This document shows positions 24,673 through 35,795 of a stretch of DNA of 64,000 nt, piece by piece. The translations under genes were made by a program, and so were the position numbers. This DNA comes from Epinephelus fuscoguttatus. Its lineage: Eukaryota > Chordata > Actinopteri > Perciformes > Serranidae. The DNA is taken from assembly GCF_011397635.1 (NCBI RefSeq), contig NC_064759.1, forward strand, positions 16,140,428 to 16,204,427, read 5' to 3'. The notes beneath the pieces are model-generated. The model saw only the letters and a list, made by a program, of their open reading frames with translations. It was not told the origin of the DNA and made no database searches. Every line of letters starts with the position of its first letter. The stretch's first letter is position 1.

Positions 24673-27600
24673 ATGAGGAACTTAATTCAATCTGTCCTCC
24701 TTCTCATCATTGTGTTCAAGTCAGCAGCAGGTAAGATGCACTGATGGCAGATGAATTATTTACTTTGACTTGTGGATGGTTTGGTTTTGTGTATCAACAT
24801 GACATTTCTCTCACTCTCTTAGGGGCATATGAAGTGAGATATTTCCAGGTGGGAGGGACAGTTAAACTTCCGCTTCCAGCGGGCGTTGATTTAAAACAAC
24901 ATTATGTGTACTGGAAGTTGGAGGGTGGCCCTGAACTTGCGGTGCAAAATCCACTGGGGAGAAAGAGCACCTCTGAAGGTGAACAGTGCATTGAGCTATT
25001 CACTGATAGAACAGTATGTTTTTAATAACAACAGATGAAACAAATAAAAGTGCTTTGACAGTAACAACCGTTCAATTCTTGCCTTGCAGACGAACCCTGG
25101 AAGAACAGGTTGTCCTGGACTGATGGCAACGAACTGATGATCAAAAATATTCAACAAGAAAACTTTGGGACTTTTGTCTGTGAAGTGAAACGGATGAATG
25201 AAGTCATTCACACCATCACATATAAACTACTCAGACTTACTGGTAAGAGTAAAACTAGGGTGTCATGATCAGTTCAGTCACCCTGATACATGTTCATAAT
25301 ACAGGGGCTTTAATACTTTTAACAAGAGCACTTTGTGCGGTTGTCCACAAAATCTATGGGCAAGATATATTTTAGTAAAATCTAGTGCATGCTTTTATAA
25401 AATCTGTTGTTAAAAATAATTGTAATGATTTTAATGTTTTAACCTGAGGGCACTGGGTTTAACTTGTCATGGATATACTCATATAACAGCCCTGTCTCCC
25501 GGAAATAAAATTTATATCAAACTAAGTTGAAGCGTTTGAGGGAATCGTAATGCCGAGCAAATTAGGTTTTGTATTAACATAAAAATGAGATGGTGTTAAT
25601 CAGCAGACCTAGTAAGTTATAAAAATGTTGTCACCACAACTTTACCGCACGTTCGACTATCTAAAACAGGTAAAATTTTATTTCAAGGTAGAGCTGCGAG
25701 CAGCTTAATCATTCTGTCAGCCTCTCCCTTTCTCTCTCTCACTGTTTATATTGGGAATACTGCTGCAGCTTTGCTCCAAGGACAGAGTCTCACACACACA
25801 GTGACAGGGCTAACTGTTAGCATCACACAGCTAACATTACCCATGACAGGTTCAACAACAGAGTCGAGCTGTTTCAGTGTTAGATTTATGGCTTGTTAGC
25901 CGCTGCTGTGGCAAAATATAATGAGTAGGGATGAGAGCTCGTGGTGTGTTAGCTCGTGCTAACTGGGCAGAGACAGCAGGAGGAGAGCAGCTTATGGAGA
26001 CGGTCCTTCACTGCTGCGTCGTACGGCGGCAACAATTGATCATTGGCTGCTGCTGCTCCCCCCAACCCCACCATCACAGATAGATTCTAATTCTGTGGGA
26101 AACACTGAATGGCCATAAAAATAAGCTTCAAGATAGCATCACAGATATTTTTTCTGCAATTTCACTTGCTCTCTCAATTTCATTGATCACCTTTTTCAAT
26201 CAACAGACTCAAGTCGAGAATTTGACGATTTCAGACTCGATTTGACTAAATCAAGCAACTGGATTTTGACTTTAACACCAAAGACTCGTGATTTCACTCG
26301 GACTTGAACCTTTTGACTTGAAAATACTTGTTAACTTCCCCCAAGCCCAAAGATTTAAAAGTATTTTATTTGAAGTTGTGCCACAAGTCCATTCATGTCC
26401 CTTCATTTCCTGAATCAACCAGCGTTAACACTATTCATTCCCAGCATGTCAATACTTAATTCCCTAGAAGATCCACTGTGTTTGAAACAATCTGATAGCA
26501 TCCAATTAAGTTGCAGGAGAGAACCAAGAGGAACTAACGTTTCATCACTGAGCACCAGTTTGAAAAAGAAAAGATACCACAGATAATTTCGTTGATGTAC
26601 ATCATAAATCAAACCTTTAATACTATTAATCATTTCCATCCTGTTTTCTAGCAACTGTGAAACCGTCCACTCTGCTGCTGCCTAGGAGCATTCTGTCTCT
26701 GACCTGCAATGCAGAGACTCTTCAGGGTCACAAGAATCCTCAGATCCACTGGCTGAATCCCCGCGGAGAGAGAGAACGTAACCAACAATCATTCACTAAG
26801 ATAGCCACAAGCCAAGACAATGGCAAGTGGATATGTGTTGCAACACATAATCAAATAGAGAACAAGGCATATGTTGCTGTTACAGTTGTGGGTAAGTAAC
26901 TCTTTATGTGCATGTATGCATTCATTTTACTGTAGTGTACCCTCGTCCCGAAGATAACCGTGCCATTACTTCTCTTTTTCCACCTCATTTAGACCTTTCC
27001 CCACCTGTTTCACAAAGTCAGTACACATCTAAATCGCGGCCTCTCACCATCCCCTGTTCCATTCCTGCTCACATCTCCTGGGGACAAATCAATGATACGG
27101 GTATCAAGGAAGTTCACTGGCACTTCATCCCTAAACCGGGCTCCAGTCCACAGAGGCTCTTCTCCCTCTCTGTGGGGAATCCGATGACCTGGAAGGCAGA
27201 CCAAGACAGAGGACTGCGTCCTGTATCAGAGCCGAAAAAAGGGGATCTGTCTTTGATCAAAAATCGAGGGACGGAAGAAGATGAAGGAGACTACGTCTGC
27301 GCCCTGGAATTTAAAAATGGCGTGATTCTGAACAGGACTGTGCACGTACAGGTGTTGCGACGTAAGTCAAAACAAACCTCTTTGTACAAGCCCAGCTCTG
27401 TGTTGCACTCACATTGGTCATATGAAGGGTTGTTTGCTTGTTCTTTTGTTATTGCAGTGTCCTCATTTATCTTCTTGATGTCCAGTTTCTTTTCTCCCTC
27501 CTAATTGTCATTCAGAACGAGTTGGAGACAGTCGTTTCTTCGCCCCCTCTCTGTTGTACCGTGCGAGTGTTTTCATCTCTCGGCTGCAGAGTTTATTTGA

Positions 27601-30600
27601 AAGTGTCCCTGGTGTGGCATGTGTCTAATTTAGTGGCTAATACACTTGTCTAGCTCCACTTGTTTTAATAGAGTATAACGAGCTTTCCCTCCGCCAGAAG
27701 AGTGTGATAACACAATGAATTTTAATTGGAGTCTGTGTTCTGAGGATTTATGGTGTAAAACTAAGATTTCTCATTTTTATCTGAGCTATTATTTAACCAG
27801 GAACATTGAAACAAGCCCACCAATCTGATGGATTAATTCAGGGAAGGGGGCTATCTTGTAATTATGGGTCCCCTGATTTGCTTGTGAACCCCCAAGTTTA
27901 AAGTGATCCTGCCGGAGTCCTGCTGCCATGTTTGTGGTTCTCTCCAATTTAGCCCCCCTGGAATCACCTCCGCCAGGCAAAATCGAATACGCCGTGCCTG
28001 CTTATTAAATACGATGCTGTGAGTGCTTGTGTGCTTGTTAATAGTGATTCGAGGTCGGTTTGTTTAATGGTCTTCAAGACAGCCAGATGAAATAACAAGT
28101 TAAAACCACTGGGAACTATTGCCTTTTAAATTTCAGACCACAGTTTTTGACTGCTTATAAGTTTCTAAGAGTTAGGCAAAGATATATAGTAAAAAAATAG
28201 TGGGTTTATTTAGTTTTAGTTTGTACTTGGATCTAAAAAAATGCAAAGAATCATATAACATAGCGGTCTAATTACATCAGGCCCTGGTGCACTAGGTGTC
28301 TGATATTGAAGACGTACAAACATTTTGGCTTTGAAAATGCATTTAATTCATTTTATGACACCTATGGTGGTGACCAATCATCCGGTGGGTTCCTACATCA
28401 CAAAACTAAATCAGAAATGTATTGATATCTGTATAACTTTTCTTTAGGGCTGCAGCTTATTATTGTTTTCATTCTTCATTCATCTGCCAGTTATTTTTTT
28501 GATTGACCAATATATTGTTTGACGATGGAAGATATGCCAAACAGAGCTTCCTGTATGCGACACAGGGAGCCACTTAGGGTGCCACCGACCCTTTGGGGGA
28601 AAAAATATTGACATTAAAAAGCATAAGGGAAATGGTGGAGGGGAATTTTTGTAAAGAGCAGAAAATGAAAAGACAAAAGCCAGCCGGGGCGCAGTACATA
28701 ATCACAAAGACAAAATTTGTACATTTGTACATACAGTATTCTCAAGATTTGTCTTTAGTTCTTGTTCCTCTTAGTAGTAGATACAATAAATATAAAATAT
28801 AATAACAGTAATAGTAATTATGATACTAGCAATTATCATAATAATCATCCTTATAAAAAGAAAAGAGCAAATCAAATTCTACCCCGACTTGGCTTGATAA
28901 ATACAGATTAGTGTCCCACAGTGGTAGGTTAACACACTCAGACCTGCTTCAGGTACGTGCACAGATCTCCACAAAACGTCAGTACAACATTTAGAAAACA
29001 ATTATACCTAAAATATATGAGAGAAAATATTTATTTTTGAATGTATACAACTCAAACAGCCTCTCTTTATATTATAAATATCTTTACGTTTGAATACAGA
29101 TCGTGGTTAAAAGCCGTCTCCCTCGATGTTAAGACTCTGGTTTTACTCACACAGTTCAGGAACACGCCACCTGAAACCTCAGTGAAAAAAAAGATCTATA
29201 ATCTGTAAATGATAACCAATAATCTGTTAAATCATGACTGCATGATATCAACAGGTGAAGTTTGTGCTACTATGGCAGGCTGAATGGTTCAGACCGTCAG
29301 CTCCACCCACTCATTATCTAAATTACATTTAAATATCCAGAAGCAGCAGTCGAAGGCCTAAAGATATTCAGTTTATTGTAATAGAAGTCATGAGAAAGAG
29401 ACATGCAAGTATTCCAACAATTGAAGGTTTGAAGCTGGAGAAAGTTTAGCGATTTTGTTTTTTAAAAAATAATTTGGAGGATTAATCAATTGTCGTTGCA
29501 AATTGGTTTTCTCGTCATCATCATAACTGATTACTGCTGTTTTTTCTCCCTTTTTTCAGTTTAAATTTGTTGTTGCTGCTACGTGCAGTGGGGTCTGCTT
29601 GAGACATTTATTTCTGTTTTTCTATTCTAATTATTATTTTTAATGTTAAAAAAAAATCAATAATCAGAAACAGAAGTAGCTGTAACCCCCAGTATGTGTG
29701 CACATACAAGGAATTTGACTCTGTTTGCTTTTGTTATTGTTTTTGCCTAGTTTTCAAATTACACACACAGAATAGATATAAAGCTAAAACCAAGACAACA
29801 AAGCTGAACACTGTAAACATAACCATATGACCCAATATAGATATATGTAAACAGCATATGAGTTCGTTAACAGTCAGAGAATAATGCAGTAGTACAGAGT
29901 GCAAATGGCGCTGGAATGATAAATGTAACAGGTTGCAATATATAAATCAATTCCCCTAAATTAACTTTCTCTGGCACACTGCAGCAACAGAAGCCAAAGG
30001 CTCAGTCGGATTCAGACAGTAAATGTAGAGGAAAGGAGAGCACAAGACTTCCCGGCCTGTCAAATTTCCTCATGCATTTCATAATTTTTCTTTCTTTCTT
30101 TCTGCACTTCTTCTGTTTTCTCTCTCCAGTCACCTCCTCCCCAGGAACAGAGTTGATTTCTGGCCAGCAGCTCAACCTGACGTGCGGCCTCGGCCAGCCA
30201 CTGACCTCTGACCTGCGTCTGAAATGGTTCCCACCTGAACAATCGTCCTTGTTGTCGTCTCTGACATTTGACCGTCACCCCGCCCATCTCACCATCCCGG
30301 AAGTGGGCACAGGAGATAGCGGAAAGTGGAGGTGTGAGCTGTGGCGGAGCAACGCACGGGTGACGTTGGCTGAGATAACGCTGAAGATCGGTGAGTGCAG
30401 GAAGTGAGAGAAGAGCAGGAAGTATGACATAGGCATGACCTTGTGGCCACAATCTCTTACAACAGAGACTTGGTTTTACGCAATGTGCTCTGTGTACTGT
30501 ATACTGTTTGATGACTGTATGTTTCTGTTGCACACAGAACCCAGACTGAGTGCGTGGATGCTGGTGGTCATATGCAGTGTCACAGTCATCGTACTCCTCC

Positions 30601-31010
30601 TCCTGGTCCTCATTTTCATCCTTTGCCGACGCAGACAAGTACAGTTGAACCATTCCTGTTCCTTCTGTTCAATCACACTGAATTATTAGTGTGGCAGTAA
30701 GACTTATCTCTGTCTCTCTTTCTCTCTCTGTCTCTGTGGCTGACATTAGCGGAAGATGAGACACCTCAGGCATCGACTCTGCCAATGCAAAACGTACGTA
30801 ACAACCATTTCCTGGACTCATGAAATGGCTCCAAACACACACACTCATGAGCACTGAAACCCAAATTATACTTTAAGCCATAAAGATAGAAACATATATA
30901 AAATAAACATCTTGCTTTTTGTAGTTCTGTAGCTTCTTTGTGTAACTCAAAAAGAAACCTGTGACTTTTTATGTTGCAGCCCGAAGCCGAAAGGATTCTA
31001 CAGAACATAA
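24673..31010 (+). CDS. cd4-1: CD4-1 T-cell co-receptor, four Ig domains
   Basis: Coding exons: 24673-24730, 24823-24978, 25090-25242, 26652-26891, 26993-27361, 30130-30390, 30538-30638, 30750-30793 and 30980-31010 (TAA at 31008), giving 470 aa. All junctions are GT-AG and in phase. Signal peptide about 1-20. D1 (21-122) is split by an intron and has C102 but no B-strand Cys. D2 (123-202) has C141 and C184. D3 (203-325) is V-like with C224 and DEGDYVC305. D4 (326-412) has C344 and C394 (GDSGKWRC). TM about 419-442. The tail is RRRQRKMRHLRHR, CQC at 457-459, then KTPKPKGFYRT. CQC is the expected Lck clasp motif, and the protein is inferred to bind MHC class II through D1. Four Ig domains plus CxC identify the CD4-1 lineage. 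The gene lies head-to-tail after CD4-2. Confidence 0.93.
25243..26651 (+). other. CD4-1 intron between D1 and D2, repeat-rich
   Basis: Bases about 25690-26100 contain phrases of an old fish repeat ('gggctaactgttagcatcac'). Bases about 26205-26335 are a degenerate repeat of 'gactcaagtc/gacttgaac' type. The only exon-like sequence is the remnant at 26471-26586. Confidence 0.45.
26471..26586 (+). pseudogene. Ig-like exon remnant between D1 and D2 of CD4-1
   Basis: After an acceptor-like 'attccctag', phase-1 reading gives EDPLCLKQSDSIQLSCRREP and then RGTNVSSLSTSLKKKRYHR before TAA at 26584. The block LKQSDSIQLSC resembles the A'-B strands of an Ig domain. There is no usable donor and no C-terminal half with an F-strand Cys. 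It may be a decayed domain exon or a chance match. It is not included in the CD4-1 model. Confidence 0.3.
27362..30129 (+). other. CD4-1 intron between D3 and D4
   Basis: About 2.8 kb with no coding exon recognised. Bases about 28440-28540 resemble a dispersed repeat ('gggctgcagcttattattg') related in style to one at 45855-46175. A (TTTC)n run lies just before the D4 acceptor (about 30090-30103). Confidence 0.5.
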
Positions 31011-31506
31011 TATCACCTGCCAAGACATTTTCAAGAGGACATGGCAGCCAATTGAATTTCTGTCCAGAAAAGATGGATTTTTCTGTCAAATCTACTAAAC
31101 TGTGAACCTCTGTTAGGTGTTAGATGAGGGTCTAAAAGTTTAAAACAAAGTTCTGTTCGAAGACTGTGTCGTCACAAAAAATGTATTCTACAGTTGTACA
31201 TATATATTATATATATCAGCCATTTTGAGATTGTTTTCATTTTTGTAATAGGGACTTCTCTATGAAACAGAACGTCTCTGTTCCATTGAATTATCATTTT
31301 AACAATATTGTTTGTGATAATTGCTGTCAATAGTTGTTTATGTTATACTCTGTTTTACTCACTTTGCTTCTAGATTTGTCTTGATATGTAATATATATTT
31401 TTACAATGCTCTTTTATACTGCACTGACAGGCTTGGTTATTTGCTTTTATACATATTTACAAGTATATTACTTCAAAGTTGATGCCAAATACACAAATAA
31501 GGACAC

Positions 31507-31512
31507 TTTATT
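31507..31512 (-). terminator. Poly(A) signal of lectin 1 (minus strand)
   Basis: TTTATT on the plus strand reads AATAAA on the minus strand, 153 bases downstream of the lectin 1 stop codon. Confidence 0.55.
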
Positions 31513-31606
31513 GATTTAATCAAAACAGGACATTTTTTGGCAGAGAATGTTTTTATTTGTCAATCAAATTGTAAAGAGTAATGATGCTTTGCCACTGCAG
31601 TTTCCC

Positions 31607-31612
31607 AATAAA
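31607..31612 (+). terminator. Candidate CD4-1 poly(A) signal
   Basis: The first perfect plus-strand AATAAA I found after the CD4-1 stop, about 600 bases downstream. It falls beyond the lectin 1 signal at 31507-31512, so if used the two 3'UTRs overlap. A non-canonical signal nearer the stop cannot be excluded. Confidence 0.35.
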
Positions 31613-31664
31613 GTATCAGTAACTTTTACAGTGGAGTGGTGGTCCTGCAGAGGTGTGCTGGGGC

Positions 31665-34406
31665 TCACTTTAACGGGGCAGCCGCCTTTTGACAGATTCG
31701 GGGATACACAAAGTTACAGGGAACATCACTCCAGACTTGTTTGTGGCTGTCCACCACCACGCAGTCCTCTCCCTCTTGCCCGCCGACCTGGCTGTTGTCT
31801 GGCTCTATTACCTGATCCGTTATGCTCCAGAATCTACACAGTGGGCAGAAAGAAGAAATCAGTGTGTGAAGTCATATTACTGCTTCTCCTGATGTTATGC
31901 TCAAATAAATGTTATTATTTTAATAGTTATTATCTTTAGGGGGGATGTGCTTTAGCAGCAAAGTTTGCGGGGGTAATGACTGATATGAAGTTTCTAGTGT
32001 GCTTGCTCTATGAGCCTGATGATGTGGAAGCAGTGCCGATCATCCAGGTAACTTTATATGCAGCAGATTAATATTTTTTTCTTCATGCGCCAACGAGCAA
32101 CTTTCATAGGAATAAATGGGTTCAAGCCTCCAGCGCTGTATCTAGTTCACGTCAAACATCCATTCCTGTTCTGTATGTAGACAGAAATGGCTCATCCTAA
32201 GGTAACGAAAACACCAAAATTCTAGGTGGCAGGTGATTATGCACTAATGAAAACATATTATATTCCTATTTCTGCTGATATAGCCCTGTAAATCCTACAC
32301 ACTGGACCTTTCAATAAAATTTAAATACTTGTAATTACTTACAATCACAGCCAAATATCCATGGCACTTGTAAATAACTTGCAAATATTTTTTTTATAAG
32401 CTGAGTAGTTTTTAATCAGGTATTGTATCATTAGGACAGTGGTTTGCAACTGGTAGGTCGCAGTCCAAAAGTGGGTCACGGGTCCATTCTGAATGGACCA
32501 CAAGTGACTCGCAAATGTTTTATTTTAAGTACTGTGAATTTTCGGCACACGGCTTTTATTTTGAAGTGCTGTTTCCTGCTGCACAGTGATAACTAATGGA
32601 CAGCTACTTGTTAGAGTCAGCAAACGAGTTTGACAACATGGCCAAACCAATGTATGACTCTGAATGTGTTAAACTGTGTGGACCTTGAACTAATGACTAA
32701 GGCTAAATCTGGCCCCTTTGGTTGGACCAGTTGGAAACCACTGATTTACGCAACAGCTTTGTCCAAACAAATTTTGTACAGACATTTATCATCCCCAGAG
32801 GATGACTCATACTGAACGCCCTGACCATTTCTCTGGAACCACTAAGACATTTTGTGTGCAACATTTACTGGATGAATTGATCTTGTGATTTTGTGATCCA
32901 CTCACTTGCCCAATTCTTTGGTTTATGACTAAGTATCTGCAAAACTGAGGACATTCCCATCAAGCTCAGCCGTACTTGTGCTAATGCTAATGCACTAAAC
33001 TAAAATTGGTGAACGTGCATGGATGGATTACTGAATGGGTTTACTGGGCACAGGCCCAGGGGCACAAAATGTCAGGGCCCCCCCTGGCCTTCATCTGTAA
33101 AATGTCACTCAAATTAACACATCTCATAATGTTAGACTGGCTAAACAACACCATGTTAGCATTGTCGCTAGCATTTAGCTTAAGGCACCATTGTGCCCGA
33201 ATACAGCCTCACAGAGTTGTTGGCGTGGTTTAGTCTTGTTTGGAGTATTATTGATGAGCAGCAGGAGTATTGACAGAGGCCAGTCACTGATTGAAATGTG
33301 TCTGTATGTGTAAACATGCATTGATGAGAATAAGCTCAACAGACGTTTCTGCTTAGCACTGCTTCTGCTCACCAAGGCCGACACACTGAGGACGTTCTTT
33401 GAGGTCTTGGCAAACCAGGCGAACCTTTATTGCATTTACCAGTTTTGATTTTCATGTCTGGCTGTTTCCAAAACCATATTTATAGCACTTACAGCATGTT
33501 GTGTTATCATGAAGAGTATTTTAATATTAGTTGTTTTATACATACGAGGTTTCAAGTGTTGAGTTGTCCGCCCATCTCCAGTCTCCTTCATGCTCAATGT
33601 CATTCAGTCCGATCCAGTAGAAAAAGTAAATGCCTCCGATCCTTCTGGCTTCTTGTTCCACGACATCCTATAAAATGTATTGCACCCAAATTTATTGTGA
33701 ATATTTTATGAATTAACAAATGTGTTCAAATGGAAAGAAAAAAACATACACAGAAACACTTACATGCTCTTCTTTGGTGGTCAAGGTGGCGAGATGGGAG
33801 CCTAACTCTTCGCACTTAGCTGTACTGTTAACATAGTCGTCCCTGTCAGTGCTGAGGTAGAAGCACTGGTCCCCTACGTGGAGCCAATCTTCAGGACACT
33901 CGTCGCAGTTGATCTCTGTGGGAGAGTGCATGTATAACTTTAGCAAACAAAGCCTGGTTGACAAAGGAAAACTTTACAGATGGTTTACAGGAAAATGCAG
34001 AACACTTGTGGGATTGCAGTATATAAACAAATGATGAGTTATCGTCCATCTGCTGGAGCCTGGAAGAGATATGGTACCTGGAGCTGAGACGTTGGATGCC
34101 AGGACGTTGTATTGTGCACACAGATGTCTGTAGCGTTCCTCCAACAAGTGTAGTCTCAGCTTTACAGCAGCTGCGTCTTGCTCTGCAGCCTGAGAGGCTC
34201 CACAAACCAACAGGCCGATGAGGAGACAGAGGACAGTGTGGCCTCTGATGCGCAGGGTGCCTGAGAAGACAGAATGTAAAGATACAACATGAGGGTACAT
34301 GCTGATCCACACTCACTTGTGCACACTGTGTAAGGGTGCACTTACCTTCCTTTTTGATGAGGTTCATCATGACTGTCAGCTCGTTTGATACTGCAAACTC
34401 TGGCAT
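31665..34406 (-). CDS. C-type lectin 1: type II membrane receptor, short tail
   Basis: Minus-strand exons in transcript order: 34406-34346, 34260-34078, 33915-33764, 33667-33546 and 31833-31665 (TGA), giving 228 aa. All sites are GT-AG and in phase. The N-terminus is short and ends in a basic IKKEGTLRIRG. TM is at about 28-46. A stalk follows (EQDAAAVKLRLHLLEERYRH), then a CTLD from about residue 85: CDECPEDWLHVGDQC, WIGL at 150-153, EGDWRW, EPD at 183-185, GEDC at 194-197, WSD at 207-209 and C212/C220. It resembles teleost CD209/CLEC-like or illr-type receptors; the exact orthologue is unknown. The sugar site is altered: EPD rather than EPN, and WSD rather than WND. The last intron is 1.7 kb and full of repeats. 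Translation may start at Met13 (34370), because a TATA box lies only 27 bases before the first ATG. Confidence 0.85.
32000..32312. repeat. TTAA-type MITE-like repeat fragment (right end)
   Basis: The end 'aaatcctacacactggacct' at about 32290-32309 matches the terminal motif of the MITE at 42775-43195. The interior ('ctcatcctaaggtaacgaaa', 'caggtgattatgcactaa') matches 63750-63830. The left end was not found. Confidence 0.6.
32440..33010. repeat. Degenerate dispersed repeats in lectin 1 last intron
   Basis: 'ggtcgcagtccaaaagtggg' and later 'attttgtacagacatttatc' with 'cccagaggatga' are fish-repeat phrases. The latter phrase also occurs at about 41225-41265. No coding potential was seen. Confidence 0.45.
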
Positions 34407-34426
34407 CAATCTCTGCTCCCTGGGTG

Positions 34427-34433
34427 TTTTATA
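34427..34433 (-). promoter_or_regulatory. TATA box of lectin 1
   Basis: TATAAAA on the minus strand, in the context gctcTATAAAAcaccc. It lies 27 bases before the first in-frame ATG and so predicts transcription starting at or just after that ATG. Confidence 0.55.
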
Positions 34434-34840
34434 GAGCAGTTTGCTTGCAAAAGAGCAGGGGACATAAAGTACAGATTGCACAAATCTAGCAAACAGATTG
34501 GAGTGTTTGTCATTATCAAAGCATGTAAACTCAGATGGTGCAATATCTGGTCGCCAAACCATTGATGACCTGCCATACTGGATCAGACAGGCAAACGTTT
34601 TTTTGTAGAGCGTTGGCATACAGGTTGGGCATTATTTACCATTACATGGGCAAAGTCTCCTAATTTTTTTAAACTTGGCAACGATAGAGGTCTAAAAAGT
34701 ACGACTCAGCATTAATCAGCACTCTGTGTGTGTATGTGCTGAGAGTCATTTGTATTCTCTTCGTTAGCAGAGCAGCTGCAACAATATCACCTCTACGCCA
34801 CACACACACCAGATGCCCACTCTCTTGCTCCAACAGACTG

Positions 34841-34847
<7 letters not shown>

Positions 34848-34874
<27 letters not shown>
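34848..34874. repeat. Poly(T) tract
   Basis: About 27 consecutive T, followed after about 20 bases by (TTTA)n. It could be the tail of a minus-strand retroposed element. Confidence 0.85.
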
Positions 34875-34875
<1 letters not shown>

Positions 34876-35129
34876 AAATTTTGGTATATGTCCCATTTAT
34901 TTATTTATTTTTCTTGGCACCTTATTCCCACAGCCATTGTCAGCTCTTCTTCTCCAAGGTTTTGTTATTCAAACCAAACTAATTAAAGCCGAGGAGGATT
35001 ATTTAGTGTTCGTGTCTGTGTCCATTTCTGTGACTACTGAGCCAAAATCTGTGGTTGCACCATCCTCACAAATTGTTATGAATTTGTGTACTTTCTCCAT
35101 GATTCACAGCTTGGCCTTGCTTTCTTTGC

Positions 35130-35130
<1 letters not shown>

Positions 35131-35193
<63 letters not shown>
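35131..35193. repeat. (AC)n microsatellite
   Basis: About 31 perfect AC units upstream of lectin 2. Confidence 0.95.
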
Positions 35194-35194
<1 letters not shown>

Positions 35195-35795
35195 CTCCCA
35201 GCTGCTTTCCTGTCATGACCTTGTCGCAGGTCCAATTTTACTTTTTTCAAATTAATGTCAGGAAATTGAAGGCACACACTGTTTTTCTTCAGCTATTTAA
35301 AAAAAAAAACTTTCTCTTCTGACTCAGACGCCCACAAAACGTGCAGAGTCATCTATCACACATCTGTCAGATCCAGGATCAGTGCTCCTTTCCAAGCAGA
35401 GCTCGGGAGTGAAGAAACTACTGGATTATGCAATACAGGGCAAGCTGACAGTGCAAGACCACAGCAACAGGCAGAAATACAGCACACAGAGCAAACAAAG
35501 TGAGGAAAGAACATCCTGTTTTGGATTAACAGACTTTCCTCTTTTCCAGAAAACACTTAACAGAACGGTGGAATTATTTAGTTGTAGGTACAGGACAGTT
35601 AAACTGAGCACATTTGTCACAGCACTGCAGCAGTGTTGCGGGCAGGGTGGACGTACCTCGATAAATCAACCAGCAGGGACAAATTTAATTTCAACGAGAA
35701 ATATTGCTGCTTGGGAGAGAAGATACTGACGCCTTCAGGGACCAGAGGAGGTACAGTGGAGAGAGAGACAGAGTGTTAACAAGGGCATCGCAGCC

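Larger units (their letters stand above)
34434..35795. other. Divergent intergenic region between lectins 1 and 2
   Basis: The two lectin genes start about 1.4 kb apart and point away from each other. The interval holds a 27-base T run (34848-34874), a 'ttta' run and an (AC)n tract (35131-35193). The lectin 2 5'UTR ends in purine-rich sequence before its ATG. No further gene was seen. Confidence 0.6.

Noticed and set aside
30060-30653. 197-codon minus-strand open frame
   Set aside because: Lies over the CD4-1 D4 and TM exons on the plus strand. It has no family signature and crosses real splice sites.
31547-31939. Plus-strand open frames after CD4-1 that looked like a small membrane protein
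   Set aside because: The same bases on the minus strand encode the last CTLD exon of lectin 1 (EPD, GEDC, WSD, two Cys) in the right phase after its exon 4. The plus frames are shadows.
33891-34619. 242-codon minus-strand frame extending lectin 1 upstream
   Set aside because: It runs through introns 1 and 2 of lectin 1 and past its TATA box. Only 34406-34346 of it is taken as exon 1.
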